The position numbers and the translations under genes were made by a program. A DNA stretch of 64,000 bases from Nemania diffusa (lineage: Eukaryota; Ascomycota; Sordariomycetes; Xylariales; Xylariaceae). The notes beneath the pieces are model-generated. The model had not been told where the DNA came from and did no database searches. It saw only the letters and a list, made by a program, of their open reading frames with translations. The stretch is from assembly GCA_038501195.1 (NCBI GenBank), contig JBBPUQ010000010.1, positions 79,501-143,500 on the forward strand, in the 5' to 3' direction. Of this stretch, positions 14,001-25,600 are shown piece by piece. The first letter of the stretch is position 1. Every line of letters begins with the position of its first letter.

Positions 14001-16180
14001 GTTCTCGGATGCAATGCAACGCCCCAGGGTAACAAGCGCTATCAAGGTAAAACGGGAATGACCACCAGGATTCGTCGATTGGTGCCCGATGTTTCAACTT
14101 CTTTTCAGCCTTGTTCAGAAGGAATACCTATCTGGGTAAGCAGCTATTAAGCAGGCAAGACCTAAAGCAACTGCCGAGGTAAAAAGGATAGGTGGTAGAT
14201 CCTGGAAATGAGGCTGCATAATTACTCCTTTCCTCGTGGCAATGGCGCATAAGCGGCGGCTACACTACACCATCGTCGGCTTGCTAGCCCAGCATTAGCC
14301 TAGGAGAGACTTGCTGTCTACGATGTAACTCCAGGGATAACTATCTTGACTTTTATCACGCCACTTCCGCAGTGGCAACTCGACCGTTGGTATCTAGTGT
14401 ACGACGTACGCATACGCCATTATGAAGCCTGCCTTCACAACAACGCGAATCTAGCGAAGCAAGACAGCTCTTGGCTCGGGCTACTGAGCTTTGTGGTTAG
14501 AGTAGATGCACCGGATTTCACCGGTCAATTCTATAAAAAGAATCCAAGCAAGTCTTCAACTGAAGCGCTTATTCGTTGGATCTTGCTTGTGGATAAGTAC
14601 GCGCGTGTGCATATTGGCCTAAAAGGGAAATATTCGAGAATCCTTCCTAATAACGTTGCATTCGAACCGCCACGTGGGGGACTTTACATAGTAGAAAACA
14701 ATAGGGCGATAACAGGCGTTTCTATCTCCATTCTCGTTGAGATGTAAGACGGCATATTTCCGGGCCGTCGAGGCCACGAACGAACGCTCGAGAGCCGACA
14801 AAAATTTACCGTTGACAAGGTCTATTGCGATCTCATATTCCGCCACTAGAGGCGGGTGGCTTGCGCACGACCTAGTATATACTAAGAACTGCAAGCAAGC
14901 CGGAAGGATACTTGGCAATACGTTTCAGCATAGCGAAATGAAACGTCTGAGCTGTCTTCCCACTTCTACCACGGTATGCCCTTCGCATATGCATCCCCTA
15001 ATTAAGCGTACTCGGGCCAAAGGGTACGATGTAGTATTACCAAGCGATTACTTGACACATTAAGCATACGTACCTTATACGGGCACTTATCTACACTAAT
15101 CTAATGCCTACATACGTAGAGGTCCGAGCGACCTAGAGACTAAGTTCGCTTGCACTTACTGACTTTGAAAAGTTAGATATGGAGTTGTAATAGCATCATA
15201 ATTGTCCCGACCGATAGTCAGTTCTCTTGGGTGTAACGATGGCATATAATCGCATGTCTTACGAACTCTTTCCCAGTGTGCGCATACGCTTCAACATCCT
15301 TGGGATACAGGGGATAATGAATATACTAAGTGCCCAGTCATTGCGTCCAGTCAATATCTGGCATGATGTTGCATCACGGGCCGCTTGTCAGATGTTTTAG
15401 CATGACCAAATGCGTGGTAATTGCCTTAAAAATCCAGCACATATCCTTGAATGGCTAAACTACCTTGGTATTCTGATTGGAATCGCGTCATAACCCACAT
15501 GGCCCACAGGTGGTAAGGCTGGGAAAGAGGTTAGTTTCGAACCTGGGACGCCCCCTTCTAGCTACCTTTGTAAGGTGCTAGTACGCCCATGAAACACGAA
15601 GACGGCTCCGAATTACTTACTCAGTAGCTACTGGCCGGAGGTCCAATGAGGTCACTATTTTGACCGGTACAGTTAGGAGCTATTACTCCTTACTACCTAA
15701 GTATGTAAGTTATGGGTTGTCTAGGTCATTCCTCATTGCTCCTCAAGAACGACCTATAATATGAGCAAATTAGTATTATAGCCCTAGTGTAAATCACAAT
15801 CATGTAAAACGGGGACGCCGATGACGAGCTGAGAAGAGCGGCAAATTCCCTCACGAAAATTCGAAATAACCAGCACAGACCAAGCAGTGGGAGGATTGAG
15901 TCGGTCCTTTTGGGTGTGAAGAACTATCCATACCTCACGCATTTGCTGCTACTTTCTGAAGCTCTTCTACTTGGCTCGGTCATGAAATAGTTACATACTA
16001 ATACATTTTCTGTACACCTACTTCATCTCGTAGAATGCGATTTGAGATGGTTCTAGAAACGGTTCGTACACGCATCCTCCGGTGCTGACAACGAAGAAAA
16101 TATGCTCTGTCGCAAACATATAGCCTGGTTCCTCGGTTAACTCGTTCCTTGAATAGAAAATATATGTAAGGGTGTATTTT
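8037..16180. other. 8-kb region without supportable genes
   Basis: The longest ORFs (14346-14747 on +, 14619-14918 on -) overlap on opposite strands and carry no motif I recognise. TAGGTAGGTA/ACCTAGGT words are dense between about 8.7 and 12.4 kb. The segment 12.8-16.0 kb lacks them and reads like degraded unique or transposon-derived sequence. A palindromic TGTTACGAATGTAACG at about 13655 is isolated. No tRNA or 5S rRNA is evident. Confidence 0.5.
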
Positions 16181-17195
16181 CTATCTCTTGACCCATGCGG
16201 GGCTCTTTCGGGCTTTAACGTGGCCCGGCTTCTTCCTTTCCACAATTCTCGGGTCACGAGTAATACAACCGGCTATAAGCCAAAATTAGCATGTAATGCA
16301 AATAAATGCCATCATTTACTGATGTGGGCTTACCTCGTCTTAATGGCGTTTTTAAAGGCGGTTCGTGAACTACAAGTGCTTTAGAAATGGCCATAGCCAA
16401 TGCCTCTGCCTGGCCGGTGGAGCCACCACCGGCCACCAGGGCCCAAACATTGTACTTATCCAATCTCTCTGTAGACTTCAGCCCCCAGAGAGCACTCTCA
16501 CGATCATGAATTCGGCCAAACGCTTCGTTCATGGGCTTGCCATTGATCAAGACTTCACCAGTGCCTTCAACAAGCCAGGCTCGGGCGATTGAAGACTTCC
16601 GCTTACCGACGCCATGTGACCTGCCAAATTTGTCGATAGGAGTTACTTTTGGGCGATTGAGGAAGATATTAATGTCCCGCCTAAAAGACCGGGTGCCCTC
16701 CTTGACCTCCTCAGGCATCAAATCTGGATGTATCTGATTCAATCTCTTCACCAATGCAATGCACGCCGCGTAATCCCTCGCCTTGACGTGTTCGCCAACT
16801 GACAACCGATATTGGTCCTTCGTTTTCCAGGCGACTCGTTCGACTTGACTATAGTGCAGGGTCGGGAGCCGGGCGTATCTCCGGGCGAGCTCCTGCACAT
16901 GGACGAAACTGTCATTGAATTGAGGAAGCCGCGAGAAGTAGGAGGGCGAAACGGGCATGGGGCGCGCATATGTAGATACGAGTCCTTCGGACTCGAGGTC
17001 GGATTCAATTGGTCCCAGTGCATTTAAGAGTGCGGTATCATTTTGGCGCCGAGGCGTCGTCGCAAAAGCTCGCTTAGGGGCGGACCCTTTTGAATGTGCG
17101 GAGTTGGCAATCGATGGCCATTGTTTTGTCGTCGAGGTTGAGAAGGCCCTCCAGCAACGTATGCCATAGCGCAGGGAAGACATAGTCGCTATCAT
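16181..17195 (-). CDS. MRPS9: mitochondrial small-subunit ribosomal protein uS9m
   Basis: Proposed CDS complement(join(16181..16272,16334..17195)), 317 aa; the intron of 61 bp is GTAAGC...TATAG. The C-terminal half is a typical S9 domain: [13 protein letters not shown] (residues about 195-207), an INGKP motif, the VxGGGxTGQAEA loop, and the conserved basic tail [13 protein letters not shown]...KSPAWVKR encoded by exon 2. uS9 sits at the decoding-site head of the small subunit, with its C-terminal tail reaching the P-site tRNA. The N-terminus is rich in Arg/Ser/Thr with few acids, as expected for a mitochondrial import signal. A second ATG lies four codons downstream of the chosen start. The gene is divergent from eEF1B-gamma. 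Confidence 0.95.
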
Positions 17196-17577
17196 AAAAT
17201 CGGCATGACCAGCGAGGTGTTCGTGCGTGGTGGTGAGCCGAGGCTGCAGCGCCTAATGTTCGTGAGACGTTTTGAAGTTTTCTGTGATAGCTTAGCAAGG
17301 CGACTTCAATCGGGCTGGAGGCTCGATGGTTGATTGGCCGAGCCAAGCTCAATTTGCTTCGCAATTAAGATGCTCCGAATTTCCGGTAGAGGTAGGGCCT
17401 GTGTCCTGCAGGTGCACCGGGCCAGGTACACAGGTACATGCCTCCCCTGCTGTTGCCCCGCCTTCGCGTTGTTGAGAAATTTGAAAGGAAAAAAACTATA
17501 GAAGTGACCAGAACACAACTTTCTCCCAACCTTCCTCCACTCGCAACTTTTTTCCAGCACCAGGCTTCTCAGCAACC
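17196..17577. promoter_or_regulatory. shared divergent promoter of MRPS9 and eEF1B-gamma
   Basis: This 382-bp interval separates the start codons of two outward-facing translation genes and must contain both promoters. The segment just before the eEF1B-gamma start (about 17500-17577) is pyrimidine-rich (CTTCCTCC, CTTTTTTCC), as is common in highly expressed fungal genes. I cannot assign a specific factor site. Confidence 0.6.
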
Positions 17578-19239
17578 ATGGCGCCCTTCGGAAAGATCTT
17601 CACCAGGGAGGTAAGCAGCGTGGTATTTCCTTTGCGTGTTGCTCCTCTATTGCTCTATTATCGATGTGAGTGAGCTGACAGCAAGCTTGTCGCACACGCA
17701 ACAGCTCAACCCCCGCACCACCGCCATCCTTGCGGTTGCGAAGGCCAACGGTCTCGAGCTCGATATTGTCGACGTCGATGCTGCGAGCCCTTCTCCCGAG
17801 CTGCTGCAGCACAACAAGCTCGGCAAGGTTCCTACCTTCCTCGGCAGCGATGGTTTCGCCTTGAGTGAGACGATGGCCATCTCCATCTACAGTATGTAGC
17901 TCCCTCTCCTTGTACGCCCCCCTCTTACCCAGCAACCAATGCACCCCAACGACGCTTACTCGCTTGGGTGCGTGCTCTCGGCACTTGACATGATGACCTA
18001 GACCTTTATTTTAACAGTTATCCCTGGCTGAATCATCTTTGTTGATATCGTTCTACTTTCTGATCCTATGTGCCTCAATACATTTGCCAATCAATTGACC
18101 ACTTATTGGGGTGAAAGATGCTGATTTTCTTTTTAAAGTTACTTCACAAAATGAGAAGACCACTCTTCTCGGTAAGACCAAGCAAGAGTAAGCACTCTCT
18201 CATCATTTTTAGCCTCGATAAAGTGTACTGATTGCTTTGTAGCTATGCCTCTATCTTAAAGTGGATGTCTTTCGCCAACACGGAGGTTCTTCCCCATCTG
18301 GGTGCTTGGTACCGCCCTCTACTGGGCAAGGACCCCTACAATAAGAGGAACATTGACGATGCTATTAAGGCTGCGCAGAAGGCTGTTGCCATTATCGAAG
18401 AGCACCTTCTCCATCACACCTACCTGGTTGGCGAGCGTATTACACTAGCCGATCTCTTCGCTGCTGGCATCATTTCGCGTGGCTTTGAGTTTTTCTGGGA
18501 CACAGAGTGGCGCGCTGAGAACCCCAACATCACTCGATGGTTCCAAACCGTCTACAACCAGCCTATCTACCTAGCAGTTTCCAAGCCTCTTGAGTTCCTC
18601 GAGAAGCCCAAGCTAGTTAACATCCCCCCCAAGAAGGCCGAGCAGCCCAAGGCTAAGAAGGCTGAGCAGCCTAAGGCGAAGCCCAAGGCTGCTCCCAAAC
18701 CCGCCCCAGCCGCCGAGGCCGAGGCTGAGGACGAGCCTGCTCCCGCTCCTAAGCCTAAGCACCCTATCGATCTTCTCCCTAGATCAGAGTACCCTCTAGA
18801 TGAGTGGAAGCGTTTTTACTCAAACAACCCTGCTGACCAGGCCTTGGAGTATTTCTGGAAGACGGTTCCTTTCAAGGATTATTCTATCTGGCAGGTTGAC
18901 TATAAGTACAATGACGAGTTGAGATTGGTCTTCATGTCCAACAACCTGATCGGTGGGTTCAATAACCGCCTCGAGGGCTCTCGCAAGTACCTCTTCGGCG
19001 CCGCTGGCGTATACGGCGAGAACCACGACTCGGTCATTTCTGGGGCCTTCGTCATCCGCGGTGATGAGTACCTACCGGTATTTGATGTTGCTCCCGACTA
19101 TGAGAGTTTCGAGTTCAAGAAGCTAGACCCTAACAACCCTGAGGATCGGGCCGTTGTTGAGTCAAGGTGGAAGTTTGATAAGCCTGTTGTCGTCAACGAC
19201 AAGGAGTACAAGTACGCCGATGGCAAAGTCTTCAAATAA
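17578..19239 (+). CDS. TEF4: translation elongation factor 1-gamma (eEF1B gamma subunit)
   Basis: Proposed CDS join(17578..17610,17705..17891,18139..18187,18243..19239), 421 aa, close to the usual family length. Exon 1 encodes only MAPFGKIFTRE. The protein has a GST-like N-terminal domain (TTAILAVAKANGLELDIV, KLGKVPTF, LSETMAISIY), a GST C-terminal helical domain (YLVGERITLADLFAAG), a Lys/Ala/Pro linker with repeated EQPKAK units (about residues 222-260), and the EF1G C-terminal domain from about residue 262 (LLPRSEYPLDEWKRFYSNN, ending GKVFK). eEF1B-gamma scaffolds the guanine-exchange complex that recharges eEF1A with GTP. Introns sit after codon 11, within SIY|I and within KQ|D. All four exons join in frame. 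Confidence 0.95.
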
Positions 19240-21261
19240 ATGATGACTTCGGCTGAGTTGCGGTGGGATGGTAACGCGTTGATGAGGTTATGCCCAATAG
19301 GAATTGCATAGGAACGGAAATGGAAGGGAATGACGGAATGACCTATCAACGTCTAAGCTGAATCTTGAGCTTAATGATAAGCCTTTGAGATGAAAAAAAA
19401 AAAATAGTAAACTCGTGATACCAACCAACTGAGGCTCCTATGATCTTATTTTCTTGTGAATATGTGAACAAAATCTGAATTATCCATACACCTCAACCCT
19501 AAGTCAAAAGTAATGGTTATTAGATCTAAGCAAGACACGCCAATGTCTTTCCCCTTCGGTAAGGATGGCCAAAATTAGTTAATGACTAATAAAAAGTAGT
19601 ATCGTTACAAGCTTATGTGGGAGGGAGTTATGACACACATTCTATTAGATATCATCACGAGCCCTTCTACAATTAGGCTAATAGGGGTTAGGAGATTAGC
19701 TACAAGGAGCAAACTTCGAAGTAATTACTAATACTACAAATATTCTTCCGAAATTAGCTATATAATAACTTGTTTAGATGCTAGTAGCTACGTGCGCTGG
19801 ACGTATGCCAGATGAAGTACTTGATATTTTCGTTCTTGATGTGGTTCAGTACTGAGGGTGTGAGGAAGAATGATTATACAAAGTCGTGTCTGCTTTGTTG
19901 GTTATAGGGACTTAGTTTAGTACGCGCCACCCGGCATTCATCCTTTGACTTAATAGATAGGCATATAAAGGTAAAGTGAAATTACTCTTGGTTATGGCTT
20001 GTTAGGCACTCAGTTAGCAGAGAACTGCTTCTTTCGTCTGAAGCAGCTCCCGCTAGACCTTTGTTGAGGCGTCAAAGAAGCATACGGGCTGTAGGAGACG
20101 CCGTAAGCCATAAATTCGAAGGATTCCTCTTCGCTCGCTCTACTACTTACTAAATCTTAACTACCTGCTTACTTCTCCTATATTGAGCTATCTACTATAA
20201 ACAGAACACATCAATTTTCCAAGCAAACCAAACAATTTATTATTGACAACCTTTTCTACGACCTCATCACACCGAAAAAATGACCGGCCTTTCCATCGTC
20301 AAGACTAGCAAGACTATCAAGCCACGCCCCGGGTCTAGGGGCAAAGACGATAAAGTCGGCCTTACCTTTGGCAGCTCACGGGGCGACGTATGCGTTATCT
20401 TGTAAGATAGGCTAAGGCCGTGGGATATCGCGCACTCCCTTCCTCTAACCCCCGCTCTCGGGGTACAACGGGCGGTATACGGTGCACAAAGAAGTGATGA
20501 TATGGGAGACTGGTTACATAGACGCGTATGTCTTTTGCCTGGATTGAGGAGATATGATGGGCGATGACGGTCACGGAAACACGTCCACAGATAAATAGGA
20601 ACAGAGTCTTAAATGACATTAGAGAATAATACTATTAGTCGATAGTTTATTAGCTAACGAATGATCGTTGCGTGATACTTGAGAAAGCTGTTTGCTTTTG
20701 AGACCTTATTTCCCTTCTCGGGTTTCCGTTTTAAACGCTATAGACGTTGCATATTGACCATACCTCTTAGATACTTCTCTGCTAAGTAAAGAATATAGAC
20801 ATATATAACAGAGTAATTGCGTACAATACAGCTCTTGCCCGTCTCCCAGTACGCCCAGGCCCTCGTGCGTACTAAATACGCGAGCATGAGCCAACCTCGC
20901 GTTGATACGAAGCATACAGAATGTCTCCTCAGCGCTCATGTATGGACGATGGTCCGCCGTATTCTTTTATATGATTTTGGCGGATCTAGGAAACGAAATC
21001 GAACTTACTCGTCTCCTTATTCCGCGAAGGGCTTGGCTGTGGGTATAGACCTTTGAGCGCTTAAGTGAACCGTCTATCGTACTGAGCAAACGTGATTTCT
21101 AGTTCTAGAATACGCGAGTATGATAGGGCGGACGGGTTGAATGATTTATTCCTCAAGGCCTCATTATACAGGTGATGCCGTATTAGTGAGTCTGACTGGA
21201 CTCAATCACAAGCTAGATGGTTCGGTCGTCTTCTAGAGTATTTCCGCCTCTACAAGCAGCA
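19240..21261. other. 2-kb spacer
   Basis: No conserved coding region is seen, apart from one weak small ORF at 20280 listed separately. The sequence is AT-rich, with several TAATTA/CTAATA-type stretches. The convergent 3' ends of eEF1B-gamma and Sad1 bound it. Confidence 0.5.
20280..20405 (+). CDS. possible small or truncated gene start, 41 codons
   Basis: An ATG in a fungal-like context (CACCGAAAAAATG) follows a CA-rich leader resembling a fungal 5' UTR (CCAAGCAAACCAAACAA). It opens a 41-codon basic peptide beginning MTGLSIVKTSKTIKPRPG. The frame ends at TTGTAAGATAGG, which could be a TAA stop or a GTAAGA splice donor leading to an exon I could not find. No homologue is recognised. It may be a relic or a non-coding leader. 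Confidence 0.2.
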   Translation: MTGLSIVKTSKTIKPRPGSRGKDDKVGLTFGSSRGDVCVIL

Positions 21262-22881
21262 CTATCTCCTCTGCTTCCCCTTAGGCTCTCGCCGCCTCTC
21301 CCATACCTGTAGATACGACTCGCCAAGATAAAGTAGTTCCTTCTGGATGCTCTCCACAAATAGATCTTGACACACGACCCACTCGTCCCGGCCTTTGTCT
21401 TTAAGCTGGACCTTCCACGTCTTGCGTTCCTCCCCCGTGTCGGCAACGTCTTCCTTGGCTCGCACGGCCTCGTGTGTGACGTTGGCGACGAGGTCGTACC
21501 AGATCGGCTCGCCGGGAGGGTGGTCTACAGGGCTCGGCTCTACGTATGGTGATGCGTCCAGGCCGACGCGGGCGTCGAATGTGACGATTGTGGGGTTGCG
21601 CTCTGAGACGAACTTGTTCTTCGAGAAACGCTTGATGTGGAATATGAGGAATGGTGGTAACGGGTGCATTAGCCGGTACCGTTTCCTCTGTGCTAGGTGC
21701 TCCTGGGCTTTTACGCCGTCGTATTTCGATAATATGGTCGTCAGGGGCACTTGGGGGATGATATTCCCCTCTATCTCGTCCTGGAATAGGGGTGCTGCAG
21801 GTAGGTCGAGGGTGAGTAGTAGGAAACGGCTGATATCTGTTTTGACTTCGGCTGCCTCTTCGAACCGTAGCCGGTCACCGACATCGGCCTTTGCTGTGAT
21901 GGCTTGCGACTCGACCTTGAGCTTGCCCTGGAAAATGCGCTGTATGATGCTGCTGCCTGGTTTTGTCTTACTCCCGCCCAATCCTAAATGGAGATTATTC
22001 AAGAACCAAGACAGGAAGTCGACAGGGTCGGACTGTTCCGTCAAGGTGAACTTTTTGTTCGATCTCAGCGAGATCTCCTGAAGGAGTTCGTGTGGTGATA
22101 CGTGGTTCTTGAAAGCGCGCGCGTTCCAGATCTTGCGAAAAAGAATGGCGCAACGCTTAACCAGTTCCGGGCGCGACGAAAAATCCTCGAGTAGAAAGAA
22201 GTTCCGCAGCGGCCCGACATGGGATAGCGCCTGCACCACGACGTTGAGATAGTCGTTCTCTTTAATATTGTTCATGCCCACGTAGCCTGGCGTGTACTGC
22301 TTCCCACCAAGGGTCCACGCCGTCCTGGGCTTGCGATCCAGCTGCATCACCTCGTCTCTGGAGTATCTAGGATCAGAAACGTATTTGATGTCGTCAAGCG
22401 ACTTACTCCTGACCTCGTAGCCTTCGGGCAGAACATAGACCTTCTGGGTGGCCATGTTGATGAAGACGTGGTGGCCATCCTCGAGCGCGTGAAAGTACGC
22501 GTGGGACTTGGGCCCTCTTCCCTGGAAGTACCTCCCACAGACCAGACATGCGTAGACGTTGATGTTAGATAGGCTGATAGAGCAGAGCTTCTCGAAGTCG
22601 AAGTCGAGAACATTGCGGTCTATTGTGTCGAGGTACAAGTCGCCGTAGCCTTCTGTCGGCGCGGATTGTCTTATCGGTGCCTTTGTGGCCTGATCGTCGT
22701 CGAATTCATCAGCGTCGCTCTCGATGTCGGCGATGCTGTCGTCCTGTTTCTCTGACGGTGTCGTGGTTACGGTTCCATTTCCATTTAACTCGGGGCCCTC
22801 ATCGAACCGCGACTTTTTAGACGCGGGCGAGTCGACGCCATACAATTCGTCGAGAGCCTCGGAGGCGTGTCGTTTGGACAT
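21262..22881 (-). CDS. SAD1: U4/U6.U5 tri-snRNP-associated protein Sad1/USP39 family
   Basis: A single exon of 539 aa. The N-terminal 80 residues are acidic and disordered. A ZnF-UBP domain follows (about 85-190) with CLVCGRYFQGRG and the H..H pattern of AYFHALEDGHHVFINM. The USP-like domain runs to the end (PGYVGMNNIKENDYLNVVVQAL, SDPVDFLSWFLNNLH, FLIFHIKRFSKNKF). The usual catalytic Cys of ubiquitin proteases is absent at the NNIKENDY motif. This is normal for the Sad1/USP39 family, which acts in tri-snRNP assembly during pre-mRNA splicing in the nucleus rather than as a protease. The length and motif order match USP39 well. Confidence 0.95.
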   Translation of the reverse strand: MSKRHASEALDELYGVDSPASKKSRFDEGPELNGNGTVTTTPSEKQDDSIADIESDADEFDDDQATKAPIRQSAPTEGYGDLYLDTIDRNVLDFDFEKLCSISLSNINVYACLVCGRYFQGRGPKSHAYFHALEDGHHVFINMATQKVYVLPEGYEVRSKSLDDIKYVSDPRYSRDEVMQLDRKPRTAWTLGGKQYTPGYVGMNNIKENDYLNVVVQALSHVGPLRNFFLLEDFSSRPELVKRCAILFRKIWNARAFKNHVSPHELLQEISLRSNKKFTLTEQSDPVDFLSWFLNNLHLGLGGSKTKPGSSIIQRIFQGKLKVESQAITAKADVGDRLRFEEAAEVKTDISRFLLLTLDLPAAPLFQDEIEGNIIPQVPLTTILSKYDGVKAQEHLAQRKRYRLMHPLPPFLIFHIKRFSKNKFVSERNPTIVTFDARVGLDASPYVEPSPVDHPPGEPIWYDLVANVTHEAVRAKEDVADTGEERKTWKVQLKDKGRDEWVVCQDLFVESIQKELLYLGESYLQVWERRREPKGKQRR

Positions 22882-23592
22882 GTCGGGTTGAGATGGCTCG
22901 GGCGGGGCTTGCGCTTGTATATACTGGTTTTTTTGGAAAATTTGATCGAGAGACTAGATGAGGATGTGCGATTTGGCACATGTAGGTTTGTTGGTTGGTT
23001 GGTTGGTTGATACAATGCTGTAAGATAAGGCTGAGAGCGGCAACATTGGTGCACCTAAAGAATTTATTTTAGTAGACACCCCTCCAATAATAGTGCCACC
23101 ACCCTAGCTGTAGGTTAGGTAGGTACCTACATATGTACCTTAGGTATTTGAGTATGAATATTTAGCTCAAGTACCTGTTACCTAGGTATTTTAAGGAATT
23201 TAGCTTGATCTGATTATTCGTGCCAGAACTCATATAAATTTCCCACCTCTTCAAATATATTCTTCTCTTCTGTGCTTTATATAGTTGTACATAGGGGCTG
23301 TAGCTATCTACTCTGTGTTTAGGTACAACCTATAGTAGCCATTTTGAGCTGACATTCTTTGTCAAATGCGCACAACCTATTAGCCACATAATATCACATA
23401 AATTAACAGTTAAGAAGAAGTCGTGTGTGTGCATGTAATCTATTAACACTATAGGAATTTCTCCGGGTGGGATGATTATTGTGGTTACTAAGCTTGACTA
23501 GATAAGCAGCTGTGTAAACCTAAATACAAACACAAGTGTTATTACTCAAACGGAGAGAATACAATGCTTACCTCGAGATACCACAACAATCC
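22882..23592. other. spacer upstream of Sad1
   Basis: Contains the presumed promoter and leader of the Sad1 gene, including a run of GGTT repeats near 22990. Farther up are dense TAGGTACCTACATATGTACC-like palindromic words at about 23110-23190. No gene is seen. Confidence 0.5.
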
Positions 23593-24201
23593 TGTTGGAA
23601 CCCAGGTTATACCACCAATGATGACTACAGTAGCCTTGTAAACCCTAATGGGTCCTTTCAAATGGGCGTAACTATGAACTGCTCATTGTGAAACCCGGCA
23701 ATTCTGGAGTCCTATGACATGCCATACGCGTGGCTTTCCGCCCATTAGAATATGGGTGATTTTTCACATGACTGGGGATAAGCAGCTAGTCAATTAGAGA
23801 GCGCTTTCTAATGCTAGTAGACAACTTGATTTTTATACCCTACGTTGTTAATACCCAGCCATGTTTCCTGACTTTAGCTCAAGAATTGGGGGGGAAAGCA
23901 TGATGGCATGGAAATACAGCTAGCTGTCTGTACATACAATGACATAAACATCGAAGATGGTGGAGAATATAGGATATATTATATCTGGCTTGCTCAGAAG
24001 AAGGTATTCGACCTCGTGGGTTGCAACAACTGGAGGCGACTCGTTTCATGCTCAAAATCCTGAGGCCTATGTGATTGACCATAACTATCAGTTATAGCCC
24101 TGCAACCCATATTGCAGGCATTGTGTTTATTCATTGGTATTTCTTTAACTTAAGGAAATCAATGGGTGTTGTCAAGTACAGCTTCACCCTGGGTTCCAAC
24201 A
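23593..24201. mobile_element. 609-bp element with 14-bp inverted ends, solo-LTR-like
   Basis: The left end reads TGTTGGAACCCAGG and the right end CCTGGGTTCCAACA, a perfect 14-bp inverted repeat 609 bp apart. The TGTTGG...CCAACA termini resemble long terminal repeats of Ty1/copia-type retrotransposons, so a solo LTR is the leading reading. A non-autonomous terminal-inverted-repeat DNA element is the alternative. The 5-bp flanks (AATCC and CTGCC) do not match, so a target-site duplication is not preserved. There is no coding capacity inside; an internal hairpin CCTGCAA...TTGCAGG occurs near 24100. Confidence 0.55.
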
Positions 24202-24971
24202 CTGCCGCGATCGTCTATTGCAGGCCCAACTGAATCATGAAACTTTTCTCTCTCAAGCTTGTGTTCGGATCTAGTGGTCCCATGGGTGTTTGTAGCCGAA
24301 AAGAACAGGCCCTAATTGACGTGTTAATATATCTCTCGTTCGATCGTATCGGGGGTAGGTCTCGAATACCATCTTTCCTTGCTCGGTACATCAACTAGGA
24401 CTGGTAGTTAGCTTTTGTGGCAAATAAATCTTCAATCGCCTGATACTCACGAAGAACCACATGCTCGCGCCCAGAGCGGTGGCAGTGAATCTGTAGATTC
24501 CAGGCACATGAGCCTTGATGGGACCACCAGCCATTGCGAGGAGCTGGAGCGCAGGGAGGTAATAATGAGTCGACGGTGGTTCTTTAGGGATAAGGCTGTA
24601 CAGGCAGGTCGTCTACTACTTAGGGTACTAAGTATTGTAAGGCAATCGCAATTGTCAGGGCGCGATGATTGTTGTTGTCAGTCGAGTTGATTGCAGATTG
24701 GCGGAGCTCGGAACTGGAAGTGAGGTTCTAGTGGGTTTTACTACCTAAGGTGCCTACCTGGTAGGTATGTAGCCCACCCAAATCAAGCTTAGCGCTTAGC
24801 GCATATTAAATAACCTACATAGGTACCTAAGCACTGTATGGAGCAACTGCACCTTTTGCATTCTGTACCTCTCTGTAGGTAGGTACCTAATCCTACCAGT
24901 GTTACCTACTGCAAATATACCACAATAAACATAAAGGAGAAAGAAGAGTATTACGGGAAGCAGCATGTTTC
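24202..24971. other. spacer
   Basis: No supportable gene. An ORF at 24415-24690 has no recognisable features. TAGGTACCTAA-type words cluster between about 24740 and 24900. Confidence 0.5.
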
Positions 24972-25600
24972 TCAGCTTCTCCTGGTTGTTTGGCGAATGC
25001 TACCAAACAAGCCCGGGAGGAACTCCTGAACGCTTTCGCCCTTCTCTAAGCTATTAATCGCGCCAAAGGCAGTCTTCATCTTGACATCATTTTTCATCAT
25101 TGCTACCTCGCTCTTGTTGATCAGCTTCACGGACTATACGTGCTGGTAGCCAATGAGGTCCTATCGCGGACGAGGTCCACCCCGAGCGTGGTATCGAACT
25201 AGTTGTTGCCGTCAACACCGGCAGCGCAGCTCCACCTCCACTCCCGGAAATACGGAGTTGATCCTACGGTCGCCGTTGTAGTCTCTCGGCCTGCCCGAGC
25301 CCGTGGTCATGCCGATGACGAACATGCTCCCCGCGGCCACCCGTGGCCGGATTCAACGGGCCCCTGTCGCTGACGGGGCAGAATACGAGTATCTTATTTA
25401 CTGTCGCTTCTTTGATGATAGCCGGGTTCATCTTGTCGATCTAGGCCCCTTTTTCGTCGGCCATGATGATTATCCAGCGCTTCGAGATGATATCGACATC
25501 GCGGGATACCACCCAGTCGATGGCTTGACAGAAAACACGGTTAGAAATCCAAAAGGTAGACGAGAGATGCACGCTCGCGGCGGATTCGGCTGTAATCAAT
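24972..25600 (-). pseudogene. decayed subtilase (peptidase S8)-like gene fragment
   Basis: On the minus strand, frames between about 25600 and 25200 read like the second half of a fungal subtilase domain: an ITAESA segment, AIDWVVSRDVDIIS, VFCPVSDRG (where the oxyanion-hole region would lie) and a VFPGVEVE segment. From about 25110 to the TGA at 24972-24974 a typical C-terminal tail follows (MKTAFGAINSLEKG, VQEFLPGLFG). An in-frame TAG after DEKGA and frame changes break it, and the Ser-nucleophile region is missing or scrambled. It is a relic. The family assignment rests on motif resemblance. It lies tail-away from the ankyrin/subtilase-like gene starting at 26380, suggesting related genes once sat side by side. 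Confidence 0.55.

Noticed and set aside
14346..15063. Overlapping ORFs on both strands (133, 99 and 108 codons)
   Set aside because: Mutually overlapping, no recognisable family, and no splice structure that would extend them.
15500..15600. tRNA-like GGTTCGAA box on the minus strand
   Set aside because: The bases around the putative T-loop do not pair as a T-stem and no anticodon or acceptor arm can be formed. The sequence only makes a short AGGTT/AACCT hairpin.
21395..22081. 228-codon plus-strand open frame
   Set aside because: Antisense of the Sad1/USP39 gene, no conserved motif.
21262..22881. Missing catalytic Cys in the USP domain as a novel pseudoenzyme
   Set aside because: Loss of the catalytic Cys is the normal state of the Sad1/USP39 splicing-factor family.
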